Made by a program: the position numbers and the translations under genes. 64,000 bases of DNA from Ichthyophis bannanicus (taxonomy: Eukaryota; Chordata; Amphibia; Gymnophiona; Ichthyophiidae), in assembly GCA_033557465.1 (NCBI GenBank), contig CM066034.1, positions 410,480,159-410,544,158 on the forward strand, read 5' to 3'. Positions 26,959 through 37,688 of this stretch are shown piece after piece (positions within the stretch are counted from its first letter, which is position 1; every line of letters starts with the position of its first letter). Under the pieces are notes generated by a model. That model saw only the letters and a list, made by a program, of their open reading frames with translations. It was not told the DNA's origin and made no database searches.

Positions 26959-29187
26959 TTGGTCGATGTCCCTTGCCAAGGTGAAAAGCTTTTTGGCAAG
27001 CCCATGACCGAGAAGGCCACCCAGCTCGAAACAGAGCACCTTACACGGACAAGGCTGTCTAGGAAGACCTCTGCCCCTTCTCATAAGAAGAAGGGCTCGG
27101 GTAAAAAGCCCTTTTACCGGAGGAAGGGCACTGCCTACAAACAGTACCCTCAATATCAGGCTACCCAAGCTGCACCCCAGGGTCAGCAAGCCAAGGGCAG
27201 GGTAATGGGCCCTGTAGGCAGAGGACCCCCAAGCCTCTGGCCCCTGCTCCCACTCAGCAGGGTGGGGGTTTTTGACTCCTTGAGCATAGCCTCTCCGTCC
27301 CTGCTATCCCAACCCTGCACAGGAGGTCGCCTCGCCCTATTTGCCCACCAGTGGCCCCTCATTACCGGGGACAGTTGGGTGTTGGACATAGTCCACAAGA
27401 GCTATGCCCTACATTTTCACCAACTGCCTCCACCATACTTTCCAGGGGAGCCCCTGAGGCCTTCCCTGCACACCGACCTTCTCCTTCAGGAACTTCAAGG
27501 TCTGTTGGTGGACAGGGCGGTGGAGCCTGTGCCTCCCCACTTGCAGGGTCATGGATTCTACTCCAGGTATTTCCTGGTGCCCAAAAGAACCGGTGGCCTT
27601 CGCCCAATTCTGGACCTCAGGAACCTCAACAAGTTCCTAGAGAAGGAAAAGTTCAAGATGCTTACTCTTGGAAAACGTCTGCCCTACCTCCAGCAGGGAG
27701 ATTGGCTATGCTCCTTAGATCTAAAGGATGCGTACACTCACATCCTCATTCATCCAGACCACAGAAAGTACCTCAGGTTCCTTGTGGGAGGAAACCATTA
27801 TCAATACAGAGTGCTGCCTTTTGGCCTCACCTCTGCTCCCAGGGTCTTTACCAAATGCCTGGCAGTGGTTGCGGCCTACCTGAGAACACAGGGAATCTTT
27901 GTCTTCCCCTATCTGGACGACTGGCTCATCAGGGGTCAGACGTCCCAGGAGGCCAGACAAGCCACCCTCAGAACTATTGCTCTTCTTCACAGCCTAGGGT
28001 TTGTGATAAACTTCGCAAAGTCCACTTTGCTCCCCTCCCAGAACTTGGAGTTCATAGGAGCAAGGCTGGACTCTCTCCTGGCAAAGGCTTTCTTGCCAGA
28101 AGACAGAGCACAAAGATTGATAACCCTGGCAAACCAGTTTCTCAACAGGTCATTAGTCTCCGCCAGATTCTGCCTGAGGCTTCTAGGCCACATGGCTTTG
28201 ACAGTACATGTGACTCCCAATGCCAGGCTCCATATGAGACCTGCACAGTGGTGCCTTCGGACTCAGTGGTCACAGGCCACAGGCAACTTCAGGGACAGGA
28301 TAATGGTGTCCAGACACTTTCTGAACTCCCTCAGCTGGTGGCTGCACCCACCCAATCTACTAAAAGGAGTGCCCTTTCAGATTCCTGGGTACACGGTGGT
28401 ACTGACCACCGACGCCTCCCTGCAGGGCTGGGGAGCTCATTGTCTAGACAAGTGCACCCAGGGCCTGTGGTCTCCTTGGGAGGCGGCACAGCAGATCAGT
28501 CTCCTGGAACTCAGGGCTATTCGCCTAGCTCTCAAAGCTTTCTCTCCTGCCCTGGCTCATCAATCTGTCCTGGTTCAGACAGACAACCAGGTGGCCATGT
28601 TTTATGTGAACAAACAGGGCGGGACTGGGTCCAGGCTCCTTTGTCGGGAAGCTCAAGACCTTTGTTCATTTGCCCTGCGGCACAACATGCTCCTCAGGGC
28701 TGTGTACCTTCCAGGACAGGAGAACTGCCTGGCCGACAGGTTGAGCAGGATTCTGCAGCCCCACGAGTGGCAGCTACTTCCCTTGGTAGTTCCAAAGATT
28801 TTCCTGAAATAGGGACTTCCATCCATAGATCTGTTTGCCAGTCCTCTGAACAAACAGCTGCCCAGGTTCTGCTCCAGACAACCGCATCCTCTGCGGATAG
28901 CAGCAGATGCTTTTCTGATTCCCTGGTCTCAGGGCCTCCTGTATGCGTTTCCTCCCATGCCCTTGGTGGCCCGAACTCTCTTCAAGATTCTTCAGGACAA
29001 GGCCTCAGTTCTGCTGGTGGCTCCCAGGTGGCCGAGACAACCTTGGTTTCCACTTCTGCTTCAGCTGGCAGTGGATCCCCCACTGCCTCTGGGGTTGCAA
29101 CCCGACCTTCTCTCTCAGGATCAGGGTTCCCTTCTGCACCCCAATCTCAAAGCTCTCAGTTTGATGGCCTGGAGGCTGCAAGGGTAG
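26959..29187 (+). pseudogene. DIRS gag C-terminus fused to RT/RNase H, copy D (one nonsense codon)
   Basis: One frame runs from the basic gag tail (LFGKPMTEKATQLETEHLTR, KKGSGKKPFYRRKG) straight into RT without a stop. Numbered from 26959: RT fingers GFYSRYFLVPKRTGGLRPIL near residue 196; catalytic YLDD with D320 and D321; RNase H D485, E517, D542 and D593. A TAG at 28810-28812 interrupts the frame after PLVVPKIFLK, then the same frame continues through LFASPLNKQLPRF and FPPMPLVARTLFKIL to a stop at 29187. This shows that in this family gag and RT can share one reading frame. Confidence 0.88.
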
Positions 29188-30224
29188 TTTTGGCTCCCTG
29201 GGGCCTACCTCAGGAAGTTGAGGAGGTTGTCCTAGTCTCTAGGAAACTGTCCACTAGAAAAACCTATGCTCTCAAATGGAAAAGGTTTTCTGTGTGGTGT
29301 CAGCTACGTACAGAGGATCCTTTCTCCTGTGCGGTACCAGTAGTGCTTCAGTATTTACTCCACTTGTCCAATCAGGGACTCAAATCCAATTCTGTTCGGG
29401 TCCACCTCTCAGCTCTAGCAGCTCACCACTCGCTGGTGGAAGGACATTCTCTGTCGGTTCACCCCTTGGTGTCCCGCTTTCTCAGAGGCTTGCTTTTGCT
29501 CAAGCCTCCAATCCGTCCTCCTGCCCCTGAGTGGGAGTTGAATGTGGTCTTGCAGCAACTGACTCGCCCACCTTTTGAGCCGATGGCTACTTGTCCACTA
29601 CGCTTCCTATCCTGGAAGACACTCTTCCTGATAGCCCTTACTTTGGCTAGGCGAGTGAGTGAGCTTCAGGCCCTGGTCTGTGATAGGCCTTACACCAGGA
29701 TTTATAGGAACAGGGTAGTCCTCAGGACTCATCCAAAGTTCCTCCCAAAGGTTGTCTCCTCTTTCCACCTCAATCAGGAGGTGGTTCTTCCAACATTCTT
29801 CCCTAGGCCTCATACAAGCCAGGCTGAAGCAGTCCTGCATACCCTTGACTGTAGGAGGGCCTTATCCTTCTACCTTGACCGTACGCAGGGGCATAGAAGG
29901 GCTACTCAGCTCTTCGTTTCTTTTGACCCTAATAAGTTGGGGTTGGCTGTGTCCAAACGTACCTTGTACATCTGGGTGGCTGACTGTATCACCTGGGCTT
30001 ACAAGGCGGCTGACCTTCCTTTGCAGGGTCGGGTTACGGCCCACCGAGTCAGGGCAATGGCTGCCTCAGTGGCTCATCTCCGCTCTGTGCCCTTGGTAGA
30101 CATCTGCAGGGCTCCAACTTGGTCTTCAAGCCAGTCTTTTGTGGCCCATTACTGTCTGGAGAGGGAGTCCCGTAGGGACAGTGCTTTTGGCCAAGCAGTA
30201 CTCCGGAATCTCTTTGAGGTTTAG
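27351..30224 (+). CDS. DIRS tyrosine recombinase, copy D (open; overlaps RT/RNase H)
   Basis: The frame is open for 957 codons. Its first two-thirds overlap RT/RNase H in another frame; recombinase homology starts near 29165 (LEAARVVLAPWGLPQEVEEV). Core-binding part: LSTRKTYALKWKRFSVWC, LKSNSVRVHLSALAAHHS. Numbered from 27351, the catalytic set is R768 (TLARRVSELQAL), H898 and R901 (TAHRVR), a Trp in PTWSSSQSF and Y934 (FVAHYCLERESRR). It ends FGQAVLRNLFEV with TAG. All catalytic residues are present, so the enzyme may be functional even though the RT frame of this copy has a stop. Confidence 0.9.
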   Translation: MAPHYRGQLGVGHSPQELCPTFSPTASTILSRGAPEAFPAHRPSPSGTSRSVGGQGGGACASPLAGSWILLQVFPGAQKNRWPSPNSGPQEPQQVPREGKVQDAYSWKTSALPPAGRLAMLLRSKGCVHSHPHSSRPQKVPQVPCGRKPLSIQSAAFWPHLCSQGLYQMPGSGCGLPENTGNLCLPLSGRLAHQGSDVPGGQTSHPQNYCSSSQPRVCDKLRKVHFAPLPELGVHRSKAGLSPGKGFLARRQSTKIDNPGKPVSQQVISLRQILPEASRPHGFDSTCDSQCQAPYETCTVVPSDSVVTGHRQLQGQDNGVQTLSELPQLVAAPTQSTKRSALSDSWVHGGTDHRRLPAGLGSSLSRQVHPGPVVSLGGGTADQSPGTQGYSPSSQSFLSCPGSSICPGSDRQPGGHVLCEQTGRDWVQAPLSGSSRPLFICPAAQHAPQGCVPSRTGELPGRQVEQDSAAPRVAATSLGSSKDFPEIGTSIHRSVCQSSEQTAAQVLLQTTASSADSSRCFSDSLVSGPPVCVSSHALGGPNSLQDSSGQGLSSAGGSQVAETTLVSTSASAGSGSPTASGVATRPSLSGSGFPSAPQSQSSQFDGLEAARVVLAPWGLPQEVEEVVLVSRKLSTRKTYALKWKRFSVWCQLRTEDPFSCAVPVVLQYLLHLSNQGLKSNSVRVHLSALAAHHSLVEGHSLSVHPLVSRFLRGLLLLKPPIRPPAPEWELNVVLQQLTRPPFEPMATCPLRFLSWKTLFLIALTLARRVSELQALVCDRPYTRIYRNRVVLRTHPKFLPKVVSSFHLNQEVVLPTFFPRPHTSQAEAVLHTLDCRRALSFYLDRTQGHRRATQLFVSFDPNKLGLAVSKRTLYIWVADCITWAYKAADLPLQGRVTAHRVRAMAASVAHLRSVPLVDICRAPTWSSSQSFVAHYCLERESRRDSAFGQAVLRNLFEV

Positions 30225-30360
30225 GCAACTCCTGCCCTCTGTTGGGCTACCGGTGGAGGTTGTGTCCTTGAAAAGCCTTTCTTTGCTGCTGAGACTAGAG
30301 GGAGTTCTCTTGTTCAGGCTGGGTTCCTCGGTAGCCCAGAGCTTGGGAGTCACCCATATT

Positions 30361-30450
30361 TGAGGACTGACTTCCTGCTTGGTCCTGGAGAAAGAGTAGT
30401 TACTCACCTGTAACAGGTGTTCTCCAGGAGCAGCAGGAATCAGTCCTCAC
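30361..30450 (+). repeat. Internal complementary region of DIRS D
   Basis: TGAGGACTGACTTCCTGCTT at the left, GCAGGAATCAGTCCTCAC at the right, centre CCTGGAGAAAGAGTAGTTAC then CACCTGTAACAGGTG. The AGAG in the centre matches this copy's own variant right end (ACTACTCT). Confidence 0.9.
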
Positions 30451-30539
30451 AACCCTCCCTCCTCCCCTTGGAGTTGCAGTTGTACATAGTTTATTTTTCA
30501 TTTTGTGTGCTGTTCTTAGCTATGTCATTTGACTGAGGT

Positions 30540-30715
30540 AAGATGGCACCTTTAGGCGGGAAGGGAACCGCGCATGCGTGCTGCATTCCCAAAGGCTTTC
30601 ATAGAAAGCTGGGGAAATGCTCCGCTGGGGCTTCATCGGCGCCGATGACACCCATATGTGAGGACTGATTCCTGCTGCTCCTGGAGAACGCCTGTTACAG
30701 GTGAGTAACTACTCT
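30540..30715 (+). repeat. Right inverted terminal repeat of DIRS D
   Basis: Inverse of 24977-25140 followed by CCTGTTACAGGTGAGTAACT and ACTCT. Confidence 0.88.
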
Positions 30716-30994
30716 CTCCTCCTTTCTCTCTGTCTATATACTTTAGCATAGGCTTATACCTCCAGGGTTCTAGCCCCCACCTCCTTCCTTCCCAGGTGTT
30801 GGCAATCCCCCTGCCTTCTGGTATTTGAGTAATCAGGGAACTTGTTGAAGTAAGGGTTTTGGACCTCGTGCCCGTAATCTCTCTCTCTCTTACTCTATTA
30901 GACACTGCATGAAACCTGTTCCAGCAGGGGTTTTTCTGGTTTTTAGGTGTGGCTGTGGCTTTCTCACCCTGCACTCCTAAAAGGGGACCCTTTA

Positions 30995-31438
30995 CTAGGG
31001 TGAATTCCTTATGTTTCTCACCTCCTCCGTACTCAGGATAGATGACCTTGCCACAATAGCTATAATGATAAATGAGAGACAAGTAATAATGATGTCCTTT
31101 AGCAAAGGGCCCAGACATTTGAACCAAAAGAACAAATTGTTAAATAAGTAATGTGATTCAGGGGACATGTCGCCTTCAGCATACATAGAGGTGGACAGGC
31201 GTTTCAAGCAGTTAACAATGTGGGATAGGTTACTGGTTGATTCTGAGGTAGGGGCTATGTAGGTACCACATGCTGCTCCAACGATAGCACATGCATCTCC
31301 TGTAGAAGCAAGGACATAGTCTAAAGCCAGGCGGTTCTGTTGGGTCATCAATGCATTAGCTGCTAATTGTGTGGAGATGGCATTGAAACCATCTGTGGTA
31401 GAATTAATTAACAGCATTAAGTCATATCTCACTTTCTG
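30995..31438 (-). pseudogene. env: ERV Env transmembrane subunit
   Basis: About 145 residues. An ectodomain heptad region (near residues 5-30) is followed by QQNRLALDYVLA, the immunosuppressive-like region, and a disulfide motif CAIVGAAC at residues 48-55. In the usual CX6CC motif a second Cys follows directly; here it is Gly56. A hydrophobic membrane anchor (LLKDIIITCLSFIIIAIVA) lies near residues 108-126, with a short cytoplasmic tail. The frame also runs on upstream past the first Met (NAKWLQK), so the start is not a translation start. Membrane fusion role by family. Confidence 0.85.
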
Positions 31439-32497
31439 AAGCCATTTGGCATTTGCAGAAGCCTGGATTCCTGGGGTGAATGTGGAACTGCCCAGGTCTC
31501 AGCATTAGAAAAGATTCTGAATTCATAGGGGGCATCATTCTCCTTGAAGTTATTGGAGCATTTCTGCCTGAGGGAGTGGCGCTTATGTGGAGAATCCTGA
31601 AAGAGTAGGGAAAAGTTAGTCCAGGGAAACAAGGCAATTGGGGGGAGTATAGGGAAACGAATGAGCAGGTCCCTGCCCAGTTAGATGGTAAGCAGGAGTA
31701 TATTGAGGAATCACATTGGAAAAAGACATTGATAGATGTTGCTGAGATTGCAAGCTGTGGCTACTTGGGATGTCCTTTCGGGAGGTTAAATATATAAAAT
31801 TTTACAGAAGTGATGGGAAATGTGAGATTGCAAGCATGATTAGATTCTATAAACTGAGGTATCTTGTGCGTTATGGGTAAAACACAGGAAAAGGTCTTTG
31901 AGGCATGAGGAATACGGTTGCATGTAGACAGGGAGGTAGCAGATGCAATGAAGTATTTAGGGCAAGTAGCAACATATGGCTTGAGGGATTCGGGAAAGAA
32001 AGCTTCAGCAGAGAAGCCATGTTGATAATGCCAGGTTTTAGAAGAATGTATAGCAACATGAAAACCAATGGAGAGGTTGAAGGATCTCTGGTTGCACTAG
32101 GGGATTGGAAAAATTGTGACTGCGTCATATTAAGTGACTTGAGTATAATGGGTAGCAGCTGCCGAAATGAGGAAACAAGGGTAGGGGGCATTTCTTCAGT
32201 AATAGTAAATGCAGACATAAGGGTAGTATGAAAGGTAAGACTACAAGCAACGCAGTCACTCTGATTCTGTGCAAGAGCATGTCGAGATAGCAAGTTGTAC
32301 CAGGTATTGACTGTCAGGAAATCATGGGGATTATAGGGTGTAAAGGTATCATTAGTGTGTTGTAAGGATCGCTGAGCAAGCCTTGAGCGCACACCAATTT
32401 CTTCCGAATGTTCAGTGTTTAGGGAGACAAATGGTAGAGCAAGAAAACATAAAAGTAGGAACAATACGATTTCACTGAGAACAAGTAGATTCCTCAT
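31439..32497 (-). pseudogene. env: ERV Env surface subunit (frameshifted)
   Basis: Starts with a Met at about 32497 followed by a strongly hydrophobic stretch (LFLLLCFLALPFVSL), a good signal peptide. The first 209 codons run to 31871, with the Cys-containing segment SDCVACSLTFHTTLMS and several Asn-X-Ser/Thr sites (NDT, NQS, NMT). After 31871 the frame breaks; remaining SU sequence is spread over two frames at 31429-31637. Receptor-binding subunit by position, upstream of the transmembrane subunit. Confidence 0.7.
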
Positions 32498-32962
32498 ATT
32501 CAACACAAAATGGAAGAAACTTAGTAAATAAATATTACATACAGTAAGTAGCAAGCCATTAAAATCAGGAAAATATCATCCGCAGATAACATCTGGAAAG
32601 TCTTACAACACTGAACAGTTGTTCGAAGATGGTTCTATACCGGAAGTGGCTTTCAAGTTAGTGGGCAAAGAGAAAAAGTCTTTATGATGAACTCAAGACG
32701 TGTTGCTATCCACTTGTGCAGCAGTTGAAGTTAACAATGGAGATTCAGTAAATGGTGCAGGAAAAATGTTTCTACAGTGGATCCAGGAAGAGTTATTGTC
32801 TAACTGGACCACCGTGGGGATCACAGCCATAACCGTATGTGAGCTTGAATATGTAGGATGATATCACTTGTCTCTAACCTGGATCTGACGGTATACAAGA
32901 TGGCACAGTTCAAAGGAATATGGTACCAAGTGGGTCGGTGGTGCACGTAGGGCCAATTTCTG
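32498..32962 (-). other. Decayed ERV sequence between integrase and env
   Basis: Stops in all minus-strand frames. It should correspond to the integrase C-terminus and the env leader, but I can align only short pieces (LLKRFNNLTEIGP-like). Confidence 0.45.
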
Positions 32963-34029
32963 TTAAATTATTGAAACGCTGCTCTGGAGTCCTGCAAGAT
33001 AAGCAGAAAATAAATCTGGTAAATTCTGGACACTGGAGTTCATGATCGGACACCTACTCCTACTTCCGGTTATAATGTCATGAGGGGTTAACCCCAGTCG
33101 TTTAATGGGATTGTTTCTCAATAAATACAAACCCAGGGGCAATGCTTGCATCCAGGTCTGGCCACTTCCGATCATCAACTTTCTTAGCTGTGTTTTACTG
33201 AGACCATAGCATCGCTCTACAAGACTATTTGAAGTTGGGGAATAGACAGCAACATAGCGCCAACTTGTGGGCAGATTTTCTAAAACATCTTTGACCAATT
33301 GGTTCTTGAAATGTGACCCATTATCTGTCAGTATTTGAACAGGGACACCGTACTGGGGAATTATGTGCTCCATTAGTACTTTCAAAACTTATGCAGCGGT
33401 TTCCTTTTTGCAAGGGAACGTTTCAACCCATGTGAGTAAGGGCAGACTAAAACCAGTATCTTTTACCCTGGCACTTCACCTGCATATCAGTAAAGTCAAT
33501 GTGCCAATGCAAAAAGGATTCCTGCAGTCTTGGTATTATGCCCCCACTTGGTTTAGGGCATGCATGAGGGGTGCGAGTAATACAGGTGTGGCAGCCACTG
33601 ACCACCGATTGGACCATATCGGGGCACCACAGTGACTACTCAAGATGAGACGATGGCTGCCACACTACTGTAATCCGCATACTACAACATGGTTGACAGG
33701 TTTATTAAAGCATATGAAGAAACGCACATCTTCCCTGAGGGGTGCATCCATACTTTGTGGAACTTAGTACATCCTGCATTTATCCATTGCTGCAGTTAAA
33801 TCTGCAGCACGTTTCTGCTGTAAATCCTCCAATTTACAAAAATCATGCTGCCCACTCTGCTAACAGGTTACCACCATAGTCCTGGGGACTTCGGGGTAGA
33901 TGGTTGCTTGTGCTAGGCGGTCAGAATTTGAATTGACATACTGTTCCCATATACAAACTTACTGATGGGTTGTCACCCACTCGCATGCAGTTAGAAGGCC
34001 CTGATCTTCTCTTTCCCTAAGCTTTTCAA
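32963..34029 (-). pseudogene. pol: ERV integrase
   Basis: The best part (33385-32963, 140 codons) has LTDNGSHF with catalytic D21 and SLVERCYGL with E57. That is 35 residues between them, the classical D,D(35)E spacing. Upstream, over several frames, lie a zinc-binding remnant (CHTCITRTPHACPKP) and the first catalytic Asp in HWHIDFTDM near 33490. Stops and frameshifts precede 33400. The segment from about 33650 to 34029 is very decayed and should hold the RNase H-integrase junction. An L2 LINE is inserted at its upstream side. Confidence 0.82.
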
Positions 34030-34041
34030 ACATTTCCAGCA

Positions 34042-36455
34042 GTATTCCAAATCATCCTCGGGGACATAAACCTAGCGTCAACAACAGCAGTGCACGCCAA
34101 CACCTTCCTCGAAGCTATGTCGCAACTTGGATATCATCAAATAATAAATGAGCCAACTCATGAAAAGGGACATACGCTGGACATGGTCTTTACTCCGAAA
34201 AACAAACAGCCCAACCATGTTAAACCCCTGATTAATATCAAGGCAATACCCTGGTCTGACCATCACCAAATAGACATACGGATAAAACTCCCATTGGTAC
34301 CGAAAGATGCGGAAGCCCAACGAGAAACCCATCAGCAGAGATCTTTCAATAAGCTTGATCTGGATGGTCTCACAAGTAACATCAGGGCGCACATTGATTT
34401 GGAATCTACAGACCTCGATGTACTAACAAATAGCTGGAACGAAGGGATTCAGGCTTCAGCAACCCCGAAATGGAATAACACAGCTAGCTCAGGCAAACGA
34501 CAATCAGAGCCTTGGTACACAACTGCGCTAACCAAAAGGAAGAGAGAACTTAGAAGGTGTGAAAAAAAGTGGAGACGTAACAGAACTTTGGAACTCAGAG
34601 CTGAATACTTCAACATCCTTAGAAAATACAAAGATGAGGTAGATGAAGCAAAAAGGAAACACCACACCAACCTGCTGAATAAAGCCATCAACAAACCACG
34701 GGAATTATTTCGACTAGTGAAAACTCTAACCAAAACAAACCAACCAGAACAGCGGAGTGATACTATTCAACCCCAAACCCTAGCAAACTACTACGAAAGC
34801 AAGCTGACCACAACATCAACCACACTATGTTTTCCCAAGCCCCATTTGAAAACTGTAGTGAAGCAAGAACAGATGTGGAATGAATTTCGCAAAATTGATG
34901 ATAAACAAGCGGTTGAAATAATAACCAGTATCAATACCACCACCTCCCTGCTTGATCCCTGCCCAGCTACCTGGATCAAAGCAGCAAAAAAGGACATTGG
35001 CCACCAAGTCTCACACATTGTGAACCAATCACTTTCACAAGGAATCATGCCTAACCAACTCAAAAAGTCTATAATTAGACCGATACTAAAAACAACTCGC
35101 TAAACAAAGAAGACCCATCTTCTTACCGCCCAATCTCCAGCATATCTTTTTTAGCAAAGATCATTGAAAAAGCAGCCCTCATCCAACTGCAAGAGCACCT
35201 TGATGACAACGAAACACTGGACAAACAGCAATACGGATTCAGGAAAAACCATGGGGTCGAAACCCTTCTTTTGGCCCTGTTTAACAACCTCCTTAAGGGT
35301 CTGGAAGACAGGAAGAAAATGTTTATCCTCATTTTCATCGACATCTCCGCTGCATTCGACACTGTCCATCACCTAACCCTCCTTAACAAGCTGGCATCAA
35401 TTGGAATCTTAGGAACCACCTTGAAATGGTTCTCCTCCTATATAACGGACAGAAAACCGCAGGTCCAATTCAACAGAGAAAAAGCCGAAGCCTTCACCCA
35501 AACCCAAGGCATACCACAGGGTTCGGCACTCTCGGCACTACTTTTTAACATTTACATGCAGCCCCTCAGTGAAATATTCAGGAAATACGGCATCAACTAC
35601 CACATATACGCAGACGATATCATGTTGTACACCCAACTAGAGACCACTAACCCGATTTACAACCAGCTTGAAACCTGCATGGGAGAGATGTTGGGATGGC
35701 TAAAGCAAAACAACATGTCAATTAATCATAAGAAGACTGAAGTAATGTTTATGTCCAGTAGAATTGACTTTGAACCACCTCCAGCAATCACACTGTGCAA
35801 TAATACTTACAACTCGAAGGAAGAAATAAAATATCTAGGAGTCACAATCGACAGCAAACTGAAAATGGAAAAACACCTCAGCAACACCAACAAAGCCATC
35901 TTTCACAAGCTTAGAGTACTACGACCCCTGAGGAATGTACTGGATTCGTGTGATTTCCGATCAGTTGCACAAGCACTCATCATGCCCCACCTTGACTACT
36001 GCAACGCCATCCTGCAGGGTCTACCAAAGAAAACCACTAACATATTACAACTGGCACAACACGTAGCAGCAAGGATCATCATGAGAACAAGCGTCACTGA
36101 GCATATCACACCCGTATTGATGGAACTGCACTGGCTCCCAGTTGCTGCCAGGATTCAATACAAAACATTGGTAACGACATTCAAGTTAATTCAAAACCTG
36201 GCCCCCTCATTCCTCTCCACCCTGATCTCCATACAACCTACCACCAGAAGCAGGAGAACCATAAACTCAGACACACTAATAGTCCCAAACAGCATTAGGC
36301 ACGTAAAAGTCAGTACTAGTCGCAGAGCGTTCTCCTTCTCTGCCCCCACTTTATGGAACCAGCTCCCACACGAGCTGAGAGCAATTAAAGACATAACCGA
36401 TTTCAGAAAAAAATTAAAGACGCACCTGTTCAATTGTCACTATATACAGATGTAA
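34042..36455 (+). pseudogene. L2-clade LINE ORF2: endonuclease C-end and reverse transcriptase (one frameshift)
   Basis: The first part (to TAA at 35101-35103) has the end of the AP endonuclease (INEPTHEKGHTLDMVF, SDHHQIDI), a basic linker (LTKRKRELRRCEKKWRRN) and the start of RT. The frame then shifts near 35095 and continues through SYRPISSISFLAKIIEK, QYGFRKNHGVETLLLAL, FIDISAAFDTVHHLTL, GIPQGSALSALLFNIYMQ, the catalytic IYADDIMLY (YADD at 35607-35618), IKYLGVTIDSKLK, MPHLDYCNAILQGLP and LHWLPVAARIQYKTL to SAPTLWNQLPHELR. It ends at TAA near 36453. The two other L2 copies in the window are diverged from it, so at least two L2 families are present. Confidence 0.88.
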
Positions 36456-36568
36456 ATCCAAGAAGATAAAAACAGTGAATAGCTGTATGTACAACTGCTC
36501 ACCTGTTCAATTGTCACTATATACATAAGTAAGGCCAAGAAGATAAAAGAGAGTGAATAGCTGTATGT
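36422..36568 (+). repeat. Tandem duplication in the L2 3' UTR (2 copies, about 75 bp)
   Basis: CACCTGTTCAATTGTCACTA ... AGAAGATAAAA ... GTGAATAGCTGTATGTA appears twice in a row (from 36423 and from about 36500) with small differences. The first copy overlaps the end of the coding frame. Confidence 0.8.
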
Positions 36569-36805
36569 AAAACTGTACATAGATGTCGGATAATCGCGTG
36601 TGTAAATGTATAATTGCTTGTATAAATATATAATCGATTGTGATAGTAATTATGGTCTAAATATAGACCCTAATATGTGTGCTGTGTATTACCCCTGTTC
36701 TCTCTATCTATGCCCCAAACTTTCTGTCATGATTTTTTGACAAATCCCAAACTTGTAATCAAACCGCTGCTGATCGCTGGAAGTAGCGGTATATAAGTAT
36801 CTACT

Positions 36806-36825
36806 AAATAAATAAATAAATAAAT
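36806..36825 (+). repeat. (AAAT)n tail of the L2 LINE
   Basis: Five AAAT units mark the 3' end next to the ERV RNase H sequence. Confidence 0.85.
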
Positions 36826-37283
36826 TTCAACCTGTTGGAGGGGCTGGTCCTTAGCTGCCAAAAATCCCCTCTTGGCCCAAATTGTACTATATATGTGTAT
36901 TGAGCTACTTACAAACTGAGAATTGGTGTAAATTACTAAATGCTTGCATTTTCTCTCAGAACTTATGCTAGTGCTGTGACTTCTGCTCCTTGAGTGCTAT
37001 ATTCTGGGGGCTGTCATACTGTGCTGTGTAAGTAACCATTCCCTGCAGGGTTACTCTACACATGGCAAAACCTGCCCTGTCTCCCTTCTGAGATCCATCT
37101 ATAAGCCAACATTCAGCTTCTTGAGGTACATCTGAATGTCCCTAAAGAGGTTCTGCTTTGGCATTAGTTGATGTCTAATGTGGCTACATAGGAGCACAGC
37201 CAAACACTTAGCTACTCTTGCGGGTAAAAAAATGAATGGTGCTGGATTTTAGGAGTGCATGCAATGTATGATCTGTGTACAAG
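36826..37283 (-). pseudogene. pol: ERV RNase H domain
   Basis: The minus strand reads WLIDGSQKGDRAGFAMCRV (compare YTDGSxxGxxAG of retroviral RNase H), then YTAQYDSPQNIALKEQ and IYTNSQFVSSSI, where the last Asp-box residue has become Asn. DIRS E is inserted at its upstream side (37284) and the L2 at its downstream side. Stops are present. Confidence 0.72.
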
Positions 37284-37440
37284 TATCTCCAGGAACAGGC
37301 AGGAATGTAGTCTTCACATATGGGTGACGTCGGCACCGATGGAGCCTGCACAGGAACGCTCCCCAGCGTCCTATAGGAAAACTTTTGGGAGCATCCCACT
37401 GCACCTACTTAGCTGCTTTCCTGCCTTTTCAACTCTCCCT
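37284..37440 (+). repeat. Left inverted terminal repeat of DIRS E
   Basis: TATCTCCAGGAACAGGCAGG then AGTCTTCACATATGGGTGAC. It is the inverse of 45730-45880. Confidence 0.85.
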
Positions 37441-37688
37441 CCTCAGTTTTTCATTTTCCGTGGAGCCAACAGGGAGCAATTCCTTTCACCACAGAAAATT
37501 TACTTCTTTTGTGGTCGCATCTGCCTTCCCGTCGACGCTAGCACCAACATCGTCAATGTTTTCTTATTTCTGTTTCTTTTCTTTCAAAAAAAAAAAGGAA
37601 AAACTTCTTTTTTTTCTCTGAGGGTCCTTGCCCTCCAGGTGCTTAGGTACCATTTTGGGCCTTAGGCCCCTTTTTTTCCCCCCTCAAA

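Larger units (their letters stand above)
24977..30715 (+). mobile_element. DIRS-group retrotransposon, copy D (complete ends, nearly intact RT and recombinase)
   Basis: Left end TTCTCCAGGACCAAGC at 24977, right end GTGAGTAACTACTCT at about 30715. It has no internal insertion. The gag-like frame is broken several times, RT/RNase H has a single TAG, and the recombinase frame is fully open. At about 5.7 kb this copy shows the full-length organisation of the family. Confidence 0.93.
34030..36825 (+). mobile_element. L2-clade LINE inserted in the ERV (5' truncated)
   Basis: Begins inside the AP-endonuclease domain (near ILGDINL) and ends in an (AAAT)n tail at 36806-36825. It separates the ERV integrase side from the RNase H side. 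A TTTCAA hexamer at 34024-34029 and again at 36825-36830 may be a short target duplication, but this is weak. Confidence 0.85.

Noticed and set aside
30716..30994. Possible ERV 3' LTR
   Set aside because: The place is right, but there is no second LTR to compare with, and no clear TG...CA ends or polypurine tract could be fixed by eye.
30633..31127. Minus-strand 164-codon frame after Env
   Set aside because: It overlaps the Env cytoplasmic tail region in another frame and crosses into the DIRS D right repeat. No homology seen, so it is not called as an accessory viral gene.
34024..34029. TTTCAA as target-site duplication of the L2 at 34030-36825
   Set aside because: Six AT-rich bases are not distinctive, and L2 elements often lack clear duplications. 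Mentioned only as weak.
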